NCBI GenBank assembly: GCA_030838025.1
Contig: JAUTXM010000060.1
Location: 1-6,942, forward strand
DNA: 6,942 bases
DNA from: Acidimicrobiaceae bacterium
GTDB lineage: Bacteria > Actinomycetota > Acidimicrobiia > Acidimicrobiales > Palsa-688
Direction: 5' to 3'
The notes below the pieces were generated by a model, which was given only the letters and a program-made list of their open reading frames with translations, made no database searches and had not been told where the DNA came from. Made by a program: the position numbers and the translations under genes. This document shows, one piece after another, positions 1 through 6,316 of this stretch; position 1 is the first letter of the stretch, and each line of letters begins with the position of its first letter.

Positions 1-631
1 TTGACCAATGCGAGCCCGTTTGCAGCAAGGTTCTCTGCTGCGGCGACAGCCGCCAGGTCGCGCCCAGACCATGTCCAAGGGTGCGACGACGGTATTATCG
101 GACGCCGAGCGCACAGCACTTCGCCGGTTATCGAGTGGGTTCCTATTACCTCGAACGCGCCAACCTTGCCATCCTCGAAGTGCGGTGAAAGATCAGAATG
201 CCGTATCAGGTTATCGGCCCTAATATCCGCAAATACGATTACGGCACCATCCATATATAGCTCCAGTTGCTCATCAGTCGGGTCTCCAAAGTGGCTCAGA
301 AATGTTTGTATGAGCCGATATCCGCTCGTCGGGTGATAGGCATGTCTCGGACGATCGAATATCCCTTGGATGACGCAATCTTTCTCAAGGTTCACAAACT
401 CCCATTTGTCGAACTCATAGTCCTTTCGCGGTCTGCCGTGTAACTACTGTCAAGGGCCTCGGAAGAGATCTTGAGCTCTACGCTTCCGCAAAGGGACACG
501 TTCGGGAGGTCCGCTTCGAGGAATACCCCGAGGAGTCGAAAGGAGTCGAAATTGACCGCGATCGGCTCGAGGTTCAGCTCTTCGTCTAATGTTCGCTTGA
601 GCCACTCAACGAGGAACGGACCACGTGTCAA
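1..631 (-). pseudogene. Hypothetical gene of unknown function, frameshifted, 3' end beyond the window
   Basis: I do not recognise this protein. On the minus strand one frame is open from a TTG at 631 down to a TGA at 392-394 (79 codons). A second frame is open from the stop at 444-446 to the window edge with no stop. The first frame reads sensibly to about residue 69 (ending SYTADRE) and the second continues sensibly with DYEFDKWEFVNLEKDCVIQG. Adding one A to the GAAAGG run at 424-426 would fuse them into at least 210 residues. The joined product is soluble-looking, acidic and aromatic-rich, with no obvious signal peptide, membrane segment or catalytic motif. The TTG start has only a weak purine stretch upstream (AAGAAAGA), and a stop lies just before it at 644-646, so the 5' end may itself be damaged. 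GC is about 50% over 241-480, far below the sugar operon, which suggests horizontal acquisition. The frameshift may be real decay or a sequencing error. That the frames are coding is inferred from amino-acid composition and openness, not from homology. Confidence 0.5.
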
Positions 632-697
632 GATCGTCTTTCTTCAGCTGCTAGCGGACCCACCCTGGCGTTTGTCGCCGACGACACGTTCGTCGAG

Positions 698-826
698 CAC
701 CCAGATAACGCTGGGCGCCCCCCACGCCGCCGACCGTTAGGACATACCGACCCTTCCCAATACCTGGGCTCAACCGCGGCGGGGCACTCAAATGCCGGCT
801 TGATATCGGTTTCCACCCAGATAACG
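698..826. repeat. 13-bp direct repeat pair, CACCCAGATAACG
   Basis: The sequence CACCCAGATAACG occurs exactly at 698-710 and again at 814-826, start to start 116 bp apart, in an otherwise unassigned stretch. The flanking bases do not continue the match. A chance 13-mer repeat this close is unlikely but not impossible. It could be a remnant of a tandem duplication, a target-site duplication around a lost insertion, or a protein-binding pair. Nothing in the sequence decides between these. Confidence 0.45.
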
Positions 827-893
827 GCACACCATCTTGCGCCGCGTCTAAAATCCGGCTCCGCACGACCGAATCCGCTGATTTTCGCGCTTA

Positions 894-915
894 AACGCCG
901 ACCGGAAGCGGCGTT
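894..915 (-). terminator. Possible transcription terminator hairpin after the kinase gene
   Basis: A perfect 7-bp inverted repeat (AACGCCG / CGGCGTT) encloses an 8-nt loop, about 60 bp beyond the stop of the ROK kinase at 978. Read on the minus strand, it is followed by TTTAAGCGCGAAAATC, so the T tract is short and imperfect. Position and stem favour an operon-end terminator or a 3' RNA-stabilising hairpin. The weak T run keeps confidence low. Many high-GC actinobacterial terminators lack a long T run, so this does not exclude it. Confidence 0.4.
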
Positions 916-977
916 GTGTCATTCCTCAGGTTTCCGATGCACGTTGGACGCCCCGCCTTGATGACCCACCCGGCCCT

Positions 978-1871
978 TCACGGTACCTTCGCCGCTCTGG
1001 CCGCGAATTCCAGCGCCCCGCCGGGGCCGGCCATGTCGCCCAGACGGGCGGTGACCACGAAGTCGGAGCTCTCGTACTCGGGTAGGCCAGGATAACCATG
1101 AAGGGCGGAGGTGAGGCTCTGCCTCAGCCGCGGTAATAGTCCGGCCATGAGGCCCACGCCTCCGCCGATAACGATTCTTTCGGGGGCGAAAGCATAGATT
1201 GCGGTTCGCAGGCCGGTGGCCAGGTACTGGGCCTCCATGGTTAGGGCAGTCTGTAAGCGTTCGCCTTCGAGTTGCTCGGGCCGTTGCCCCCAGCGGGCCG
1301 TCATAGCCGTGCCGCTGGCCATTCCTTCGAGACAGTCGCCGTGGGCGAAGCACGATCCTTGGTAGGTGTCGCCGGGCTGTCGGGGGACGGCGACATGCCC
1401 GATCTCCGGGTGGAGCATGCCGCGCACGAGCGTGCCGTCGAGCACGATCCCCATTCCGACGCCGGTGCCGACGGTGACGTATACGAAGTCGCGGACGTCA
1501 GTGGCTGCGCCGGCCGCGCCCTCTGACAGGGCTGCCCCGTCGACGTCAGAGCCCACGCCCACCGCGACTCCAGGAAACGCGTCCTTCACCGCACCGACGA
1601 CGTCGGCACCGGCCCATTTGCGTTTCGGTGTATTGAGCAGCCGACCGTAAGTGGCGGCGTCGGGCCGGAGGTCGATGGGCCCGAACGAGGCCACTCCTAT
1701 GCCCTCGATCGTCCCATGTTCGAGCTGGTACGCATGGAGTCGGGAAATGGCCCAGGACAGGGTCTCGTCGGGCGTGGTCGTCTGGGCGCGTTCGAGGGCG
1801 ACGATCCGCCCCGGACCATGACCGACGACGGTGATGCTTTTAGTACCGCCCAGCTCGATCCCGCCGAACAC
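978..1871 (-). CDS. ROK-family sugar kinase, fructokinase type
   Basis: A 297-residue cytoplasmic kinase that probably phosphorylates the sugar imported by the adjoining ABC transporter, using ATP. The N-terminal phosphate-binding loop GIELGGTK is at residues 4-11. The segment FGPIDL (63-68) and NTPK (80-83) are typical of the YdhR/GmuE/ScrK fructokinase branch. The expected catalytic aspartate is D109 in SDVDGAALSE; relatives usually have DVN where this protein has DVD. The second nucleotide loop is VGTGVGMG (134-141). H159, C174, H177 and C180 match the ROK zinc site (GSCFAHGDCLEG). GGGVG (236-240) is the C-terminal adenosine-side motif. Length is normal for the family and the gene looks intact. 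The GTG start at 1871 lies 2 bp after the permease stop, with no clear Shine-Dalgarno, so translation probably depends on coupling. Membership of ROK is near certain. Fructose as substrate is inferred; mannose or another hexose is possible. There is no N-terminal helix-turn-helix, so it is not a ROK repressor. Confidence 0.92.
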   Translation of the reverse strand: MFGGIELGGTKSITVVGHGPGRIVALERAQTTTPDETLSWAISRLHAYQLEHGTIEGIGVASFGPIDLRPDAATYGRLLNTPKRKWAGADVVGAVKDAFPGVAVGVGSDVDGAALSEGAAGAATDVRDFVYVTVGTGVGMGIVLDGTLVRGMLHPEIGHVAVPRQPGDTYQGSCFAHGDCLEGMASGTAMTARWGQRPEQLEGERLQTALTMEAQYLATGLRTAIYAFAPERIVIGGGVGLMAGLLPRLRQSLTSALHGYPGLPEYESSDFVVTARLGDMAGPGGALEFAARAAKVP

Positions 1872-1873
1872 GC

Positions 1874-2935
1874 TCAGCCGCGCCCGGCTGACGCTCTGGT
1901 GTTCAGCTGGTCGAATCCGACCGCCACGAGGATGAGGACGCCGATCGCGATCTGGAGGTAGAAAGCGTTGATCGCCAGCAGGTTGCCCCCATTGTTAAGG
2001 ACGCCCATGATCAGGGCGCCGGTGGCCGCCCCCAATGCGCTGCCCTTGGCCCCGAACAGGCTGGCGCCGCCGATGACGCAGGCGGCGATGGCGTTGAGCT
2101 CGAAGCCGGTGCCGGCGGTGGGGATGCCGGCTCCCAGGCGGGAGGTGAGAAGGACGCCGCCGGCGCCGGCCAGCAGGCCCGCGATGGCGTACACACTGAT
2201 GGTCACAACCCGCACCGGGACGCCCGCCAGCCGGGCGGATTCGGGGTTGGATCCCACCGCGTATATGTAACGGCCAAACACCGTTCGAGTGAGGACCAAA
2301 TGGATGGCGAAGGCGATAACGACCGCGAATATGAGCAGGTTGGGTATGCCCAGCACCGTCCCATTGGCGATGGTCTGGAAGCTCTGGGGTAAGGGCTGCA
2401 CTGTCTTGGCCTTGGTGATGACCAGCACCACGCCGCGGGCGATGCCGAGCATGCCCAAAGTGGCAATGAACGGTGGAAGTTTGGCCCGGGTGACCAGGAG
2501 GCCGTTTATGATGCCGAGGGCCGTGCCCAAGGCGATCCCGCACAAGATTGCCAGCGGTATGGGCCAGCCGGCGACGAGTAGCTGGGCCGTGACCGCGCCT
2601 GACAGGGCGAGCACTGAGCCAACGGACAGATCGATGCCAGCAGTGAGGATGACGAGCAGTTGACCGAGAGCGATGATGGCGAAAATGGCAACCTGTCGGG
2701 CGAGGTTGGCCAGGTTGCTCCCGGTGAGGAATTGGTTGCTGGCCAAAGTGAGCGCCCCGATGGCGACGAGCAGCACGACCAGCCCGCCGCTCTCCCGGCC
2801 GGCGATGTCGCCTACGGTGAGGACCCGGTGGGCGGTCGTCGCCCCGCCAGGCGGCGGAGCCGGGGCGAACTCGGCGGGGGGGCCGCTGCGGATGGTGGTG
2901 GTCGCGATCGGTTCCCGCCAGAGCAACTTAGGCAC
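1874..2935 (-). CDS. Sugar ABC transporter permease (RbsC/FrcC-like)
   Basis: A 353-residue inner-membrane permease of the BPD_transp_2 family (RbsC, XylH, FrcC type), forming the translocation pore, usually as a homodimer. The first 50 residues are a Pro/Ala-rich cytoplasmic tail. Hydrophobic segments then follow from about residue 51 to the C-terminus. Family landmarks are ILTAGIDLSVGS (96-107), AVGSNPESARLAGV (226-239), which is the loop that contacts the ATPase, and IGGASLFGAKGS (288-299). The open frame extends upstream to 3055, but I chose the GTG at 2935. It has AAAGGTGG at 2942-2949, six bases upstream, and it gives an 8-bp overlap with the ATPase stop. The longer version would add 40 Arg-rich residues read from inside the ATPase gene. 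Only one permease gene is present, as is usual for ribose/fructose-type systems. Family assignment is secure; the transported sugar is inferred. Confidence 0.92.
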   Translation of the reverse strand: MPKLLWREPIATTTIRSGPPAEFAPAPPPGGATTAHRVLTVGDIAGRESGGLVVLLVAIGALTLASNQFLTGSNLANLARQVAIFAIIALGQLLVILTAGIDLSVGSVLALSGAVTAQLLVAGWPIPLAILCGIALGTALGIINGLLVTRAKLPPFIATLGMLGIARGVVLVITKAKTVQPLPQSFQTIANGTVLGIPNLLIFAVVIAFAIHLVLTRTVFGRYIYAVGSNPESARLAGVPVRVVTISVYAIAGLLAGAGGVLLTSRLGAGIPTAGTGFELNAIAACVIGGASLFGAKGSALGAATGALIMGVLNNGGNLLAINAFYLQIAIGVLILVAVGFDQLNTRASAGRG

Positions 2936-4505
2936 CTGCGTCCACCTTTCCGTTCGATCCGTTCGCCGAGCTTTGGGGCCGTTGCCCGCCGCCGCTGGCC
3001 AGGCGCAGTACGTCTTCCTCCGACGCCGCCCGTCCCAGCTCGCCGGCCACGGCACCGTCTTTGAGCACCAAGACGCGGTCGGCCAAGCCGAGTAGTTCGG
3101 GCAGGTAGGACGACACCACGATGATCCCCAACCCGGAATCGGCGAGGTTGCCGATCACGGTGTACAGCTCACCTTTCGCCCCCACATCGATGCCTTTGGT
3201 GGGCTCGTCGAACACCAGGATCTTTGGTTTGGTCAGCAGCCAGCGCGCCAGCAGGACTTTCTGCTGGTTGCCACCGGAAAGGGTCGAGACCGGCTGGTTG
3301 TATGACCCGGCCCTCAACCTCAGGCTGTCGAGCAGCTTGTCGGCCTCGTCGGACATCTCCTGGGGCGGCAGGAGTCCATGGCGGGAGCCACGCCGCAGGC
3401 TGGCGATGGTGACGTTCTCCCTGATCGATAGCTCGGGCAGCAGCCCGAGCACCTTGCGGTCCTCGGTGAGCAGCCCGATCCCGGCGTTCATCATGGTGCG
3501 AGGCCCTGTGGGCTTCACCGACTTCCCGTCGACCTGGATCTCGCCGGCCACGATCGGTGTGGCGCCGAACAGGGAAAGGAGCAACTCGCTGCGACCGGAG
3601 CCGAGCAGGCCGCCGATCCCGAGGATCTCGCCCGATCTCAGGTCGAAGTCGATAGTCGGTCCTCCTGACTCACGCTGAAGGCCGCGGACGCGCAGCAGCG
3701 GCGTGCCCGGGACTTTGTGTGTGTCGGGATAGAGCGATGTGATCTCCCGGCCGACCATGGCAGTGATCAGTTTGTCCTCGTCGTACTCGGACATAGGACC
3801 GCTTTCCGACAGGCCACCGTCTCGCAGTACCGTCACCCAATCGCCAATCTCGAACATCTCCTCGAGTCGGTGGGTGACATAGAGGATGGCAACGCCGCTG
3901 TCGCGGAGCCGCTTGATGTGCTCGAGCAGCCCTTTGGATTCGGCCTCGGTGAGGGCCGTGGTGGGCTCGTCGAACACGATCACCTTCACTGTGTCGGCCG
4001 TGAGAACCTTGGCGATCTCGACCAGCTGCCGGGTGGCCGCGGGCAGCCGCTCGACGATGGCGTCGGGGGACACATTGTTCAAACCGACGTCGTCGAGTGC
4101 CTTGCGGGCCCGTCGACGCAAGTCGCCCCGGTCGAGCAGGCCCTTATGGGCCGGTAACCGCCCCATGAACAGGTTCTCGGCCACAGACAGGTGCGGCAAC
4201 AGGCTCAGCTCCTGGTAGACGGCCTGAACGCCCAAGGACCGGAGAGCGGCGGGCGTGGGGTTCGTCACCGGTTCGCCCTCGATGCGGAATGAGCCGCTGT
4301 CAGCGCGATGAGCCCCGGTGAGGACCTTGATGAGGGTGGACTTGCCGGCGCCGTTTTCCCCGGCCAAGCAATGGACCTGGCCCCGCCGTAGCCGGAGGGT
4401 GACGTTGCTGAGGGCCTGCACCGGGCCGAATGCCTTGGACGCCCCGTCGAGCTCGAGCACAGCCGCGGCTTCGGCGGGCGCCGCCAGAGCCGGGGCCGCG
4501 CTCAC
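2928..4505 (-). CDS. Sugar ABC transporter ATP-binding protein, two NBDs (RbsA/FrcA-like)
   Basis: A 525-residue cytoplasmic ATPase with two fused nucleotide-binding domains that energises the permease encoded next. NBD1 has Walker A GENGAGKST (49-57), Q-loop Q98, Walker B VIVFDEP (175-181) and switch H212. Its signature LPAATRQ (154-160) is degenerate: family members such as RbsA keep LS at the start. NBD2 has a Walker A without the lysine, GLLGSGRSE (299-307), as is usual in this family. It also has an intact signature LSGGNQQK (409-416), Walker B ILVFDEP (429-435), and SSYLPE (465-470) at the switch region. An Ala-rich N-terminal extension (1-15) and a low-complexity tail (504-525) flank the domains. 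Length is normal for double-domain sugar ATPases (about 500). The GTG start at 4505 overlaps the binding-protein stop as GTGA, with AGAAGG 7 bases upstream. MglA, XylG and AraG relatives cannot be separated from RbsA/FrcA by eye. Confidence 0.95.
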   Translation of the reverse strand: MSAAPALAAPAEAAAVLELDGASKAFGPVQALSNVTLRLRRGQVHCLAGENGAGKSTLIKVLTGAHRADSGSFRIEGEPVTNPTPAALRSLGVQAVYQELSLLPHLSVAENLFMGRLPAHKGLLDRGDLRRRARKALDDVGLNNVSPDAIVERLPAATRQLVEIAKVLTADTVKVIVFDEPTTALTEAESKGLLEHIKRLRDSGVAILYVTHRLEEMFEIGDWVTVLRDGGLSESGPMSEYDEDKLITAMVGREITSLYPDTHKVPGTPLLRVRGLQRESGGPTIDFDLRSGEILGIGGLLGSGRSELLLSLFGATPIVAGEIQVDGKSVKPTGPRTMMNAGIGLLTEDRKVLGLLPELSIRENVTIASLRRGSRHGLLPPQEMSDEADKLLDSLRLRAGSYNQPVSTLSGGNQQKVLLARWLLTKPKILVFDEPTKGIDVGAKGELYTVIGNLADSGLGIIVVSSYLPELLGLADRVLVLKDGAVAGELGRAASEEDVLRLASGGGQRPQSSANGSNGKVDAGA

Positions 4506-5545
4506 GCGCCCGCCTTCTGGGTCGGAGGCTCGAGGAGCTGCTTGATCTCGGGCCTGGCCATATTGTCCTTGTCAGCGACCACCGCCCCGGGATCGAGCAC
4601 GCGGGGAGGGAGCCGGCCGACGGTGGCCATGCCCGCCTCAACCACGCCCTGGTAGCCGAAGACGTAGGGGTTCTGTACGACCAGCGCCTTAATGGAACCG
4701 TCGGCCAGGGCGGCGTTCTCTTGGGGGTCGGAGTCAAACGCCACAACCGGGAGACGGCCGGCCGCGTTGTTGTCCTTAATGGCCCGGGCGGCACCCACAC
4801 CGGACGTGTTGTTGTCGGCGAACACGCCTAACAAGCCGGAGTTCGCCGTCACTGCATCGTTGACCTGCGCCGCGGCGGTGCCGATATCGTTGTTGTTGAA
4901 CCGCTGCAACGACGCATCCGCGTTCGGACATCCAGCCGCCAAGCCTTGGCGGAACCCGGCGTCGCGATCCACCAATGATTGGATCCCGGCGACGGAAGAC
5001 TCGATCATCACCTTCCCCGTCGACTTGTTCAGGGCCTTTAGCAGGTCACACATCCGCCGGCCGGCCTGCTGGCCGGCCTTCACATTGTCGGTCCCGATGA
5101 ACCCGTCCGATGTGGTCGTCACCGCGGTGTCGACGGTGATGACCTTCAAACCTGCGGATCTGGCCCGGTCGATCGCCGAGTTGAGCGCGCTCGAACTATT
5201 GGGCGCGATCACTATGGCATTCGCACCCCGGGAAATCGAGTTCTCGACCAGCTGAACCTGCTCGTCGATGTTCGTTTCTGACGTCGGCCCGAAGGTACTG
5301 ACAGAGATCCCGAAGTCCCCCCCCGCCTGTTTGGATCCAGCCAGCATCACCTGCCAGAAGGACGAGTCGCTAGCCTTGATGACGACGTCGACTTTCTTGC
5401 CGGCGGCCGCGCCCCCCGACCCCCCGCCGCCTCCCGACCCGCCCGAAGAGCCAGTAGCCCGGCCCGCCACCACGCCGATCACAGCCGCGACAAGGGCTAG
5501 GGCGGCAACAAGGGAAGCCGAGAACACAACGCGAGACTTAGCCAT
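4502..5545 (-). CDS. Sugar ABC transporter substrate-binding protein (Peripla_BP_4, RbsB-like)
   Basis: A 347-residue extracytoplasmic binding protein that captures a sugar and delivers it to the permease. A short basic start (MAKSR) and a hydrophobic segment (about 8-27) are followed by GRATG and a Gly/Ser/Ala linker (32-48). The type I periplasmic-binding fold then begins at KKVDVVIKASDSSFW. There is no lipobox cysteine near the N-terminus, unlike most Gram-positive binding proteins. The only cysteines are C166 and C206, which could form a disulfide. Positions matching RbsB ligand contacts by alignment in my head are F63/W64, D139, R194, N245, D271 and Q291. RbsB has Asp-Arg where this protein has D139-T140, which argues against simple ribose binding. 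The ATG at 5545 was chosen because GGAGGT sits three bases upstream and a signal segment begins there. The open frame continues to 5887, but that extension is charged and unlike a signal peptide. It is the first gene of the operon. Confidence 0.92.
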   Translation of the reverse strand: MAKSRVVFSASLVAALALVAAVIGVVAGRATGSSGGSGGGGGSGGAAAGKKVDVVIKASDSSFWQVMLAGSKQAGGDFGISVSTFGPTSETNIDEQVQLVENSISRGANAIVIAPNSSSALNSAIDRARSAGLKVITVDTAVTTTSDGFIGTDNVKAGQQAGRRMCDLLKALNKSTGKVMIESSVAGIQSLVDRDAGFRQGLAAGCPNADASLQRFNNNDIGTAAAQVNDAVTANSGLLGVFADNNTSGVGAARAIKDNNAAGRLPVVAFDSDPQENAALADGSIKALVVQNPYVFGYQGVVEAGMATVGRLPPRVLDPGAVVADKDNMARPEIKQLLEPPTQKAGA

Positions 5546-5580
5546 GCGACCTCCGACCGGGTTTAGATCGACGGACGAAG

Positions 5581-5588
5581 AATGTATA
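5581..5588 (-). promoter_or_regulatory. Candidate -10 element for the sugar operon
   Basis: On the minus strand TATACATT lies 36 bp before the ATG of the binding-protein gene, in otherwise GC-rich DNA. It is a close match to a sigma-70/HrdB-type -10 and would give a leader of about 30 nt. The best -35-like hexamer, TTGAAC at 5611-5616, is 22 bp away. That is longer than the usual 16-19, so the -35 is not convincing. Activator-dependent or extended transcription is possible. This is a motif call only. Confidence 0.3.
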
Positions 5589-5895
5589 CCCGCCGCCGCC
5601 ACGAGATCGAGTTCAACGGCGACGGCCCCGACAGCGTCACGGCGCGGAGCAAGAAGAAAAGGCAGGCGATCAGGAGTGCCAATGGACCGGCTGGCCCGTC
5701 GAATATGCAACACCCGGTCGTGACACTGAGGACCGAGCCCTTCCGGCGCATTCGTAGATGGGAGCGGGCGACGTGCGCGCGCCTCGCCGTCGGCGCCGCC
5801 GTCAACTTCATCCCAATCGTCGCCCAAGGCGCCATGCCCATGTCGGCACGCCCGCGGTCGCTCGACGTAACCGCCGGGCATCTCCACAAGTCTAT

Positions 5896-5927
5896 GCCGC
5901 CCATCGCCGTGACATTACGTGGGCGGC
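5896..5927. repeat. Inverted repeat, 8-bp arms, upstream of the operon
   Basis: GCCGCCCA at 5896-5903 is matched by TGGGCGGC at 5920-5927 across a 16-nt spacer that contains CGT and ACG as a further small pairing. It lies about 350 bp before the binding-protein start and about 30 bp left of the recognisable IS21 remnant. It could be an operator, a terminator stem or a transposon-end relic. It could also be chance in GC-rich DNA. No flanking direct repeat was found. Confidence 0.35.
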
Positions 5928-5963
5928 GGGGCGACGTTATTCCGATCGCGCCGTTGGGCGCGG

Positions 5964-6316
5964 TCGCCTGGTCCCGAAACGCACGCTGCAGCGGTATGCC
6001 CTCGAGGCGTGCGATCACGGCCGGGGCGCCAAGGCCACGGTGCGGGTCAACGACGGCGAGCCGGGCGACGAGCTGCCGATTTCGGACGGTTGGGCTTGAT
6101 CCCCGACGCCGAGACGGACCGCAACCGGGTGTGCCAGGCGTTGATCTTCACCGCCTGTTTCTCGCGCCACTGCTTCGTGTGGTTGACGTTCCGTCAGACC
6201 ACCGCGGAGGTGATCGCCGGTTTCGAGGCGGCGTGGCGGTTCTTCGGCGGCGTGTTCACCACGGTGATCCCCGAGAACATGGGCAGCGTTGTCGACAAGG
6301 CCAACCCGACCGAGCT
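5964..6316 (+). pseudogene. IS21-family transposase (IstA) fragment, frameshifted and truncated at both ends
   Basis: The only plus-strand coding relic in the window. In one frame it reads LVPKRTLQRYALE... to GEPGDEL (6057-6075). In the next frame it resumes as DFGRLGLIPD from 6078, then [30 protein letters not shown] and FFGGVF, and ends at KANPTE near 6314. This is the middle of IS21 IstA: the end of the linker and the first part of the DDE integrase domain. Relatives read GDELQVDFG, so about 4 nt are missing at 6075-6078. The first catalytic Asp survives in DFG. The second, normally in IPDNM, is Glu here (IPENM). The N-terminal helix-turn-helix, the rest of the DDE domain, the IstB helper and the terminal repeats are absent, so it cannot transpose. 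Its left limit is uncertain. Its right end is fused to a truncated aldo/keto reductase. Family recognition is from memory of conserved IstA motifs. Confidence 0.85.

Larger units (their letters stand above)
632..977. other. Gene-poor stretch between the kinase and the low-GC gene
   Basis: About 345 bp with no convincing gene. Short minus-strand frames exist (one from 816 to 628, another from 866 to 651). Their products are Arg/Gly-rich and match no family I know, and neither has a good ribosome binding site. The stretch holds a hairpin at 894-915 and a 13-bp direct repeat (698-710 and 814-826). Fragments such as VIWVETDIKPAFE and VIWVLDERVVGDK, in two different minus-strand frames, look more protein-like than the rest. 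They could be relics of a decayed gene, but this is a weak inference. Confidence 0.5.
5546..5957. other. Intergenic region upstream of the sugar operon
   Basis: About 410 bp with no gene I can support. It should contain the control region of the transporter operon. I see the Shine-Dalgarno GGAGGT (5549-5554 on the minus strand), a possible -10 (5581-5588), and an 8-bp inverted repeat (5896-5927). The CCGCGG and GC-rich tracts fit the local base composition. Frames on both strands are open but Arg/Pro-rich and without ribosome binding sites. No LacI, ROK or GntR-type regulator gene is present in this gap, so any dedicated regulator is elsewhere. The left end of the IS21 remnant cannot be placed exactly and may extend into this stretch. 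Confidence 0.5.

Noticed and set aside
1..336. Plus-strand open frame from the window edge, 111 codons.
   Set aside because: Ser/Arg-rich and featureless. The opposite strand is open across the same bases with a far more protein-like composition.
420..430. Programmed ribosomal frameshifting at the GAAAGG run.
   Set aside because: There is no proper slippery heptamer and no strong downstream stem seen. A lost A by mutation or sequencing error is simpler.
628..866. Two short minus-strand frames in the gap between the kinase and the low-GC gene.
   Set aside because: No ribosome binding site, no known motif and low-complexity Arg/Gly content. At best relics.
2936..3055. Forty extra N-terminal residues for the permease if the frame is taken from 3055.
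   Set aside because: The extension lies wholly inside the ATPase gene and is Arg/Trp-rich. The GTG at 2935 has a good Shine-Dalgarno.
5563..5751. Possible 62-residue small membrane protein on the minus strand, with a hydrophobic run (GPLALLIACLFFLLRAV), ending 17 bp before the binding-protein start.
   Set aside because: No Shine-Dalgarno before the ATG at 5751, Arg-rich odd ends, and it occupies the expected promoter region. More likely a chance open frame in GC-rich DNA.
5546..5887. A longer binding protein starting at 5887.
   Set aside because: The added 114 residues are charged and would bury the signal segment. GGAGGT directly before the ATG at 5545 decides the start.
5947..5962. Hairpin CGCGCC-GTTG-GGCGCG near the left limit of the IS21 relic, considered as a terminator or IS end.
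   Set aside because: It has no T tract, only a 6-bp GC stem, and probably overlaps degraded coding sequence. Such stems are common by chance at this GC.
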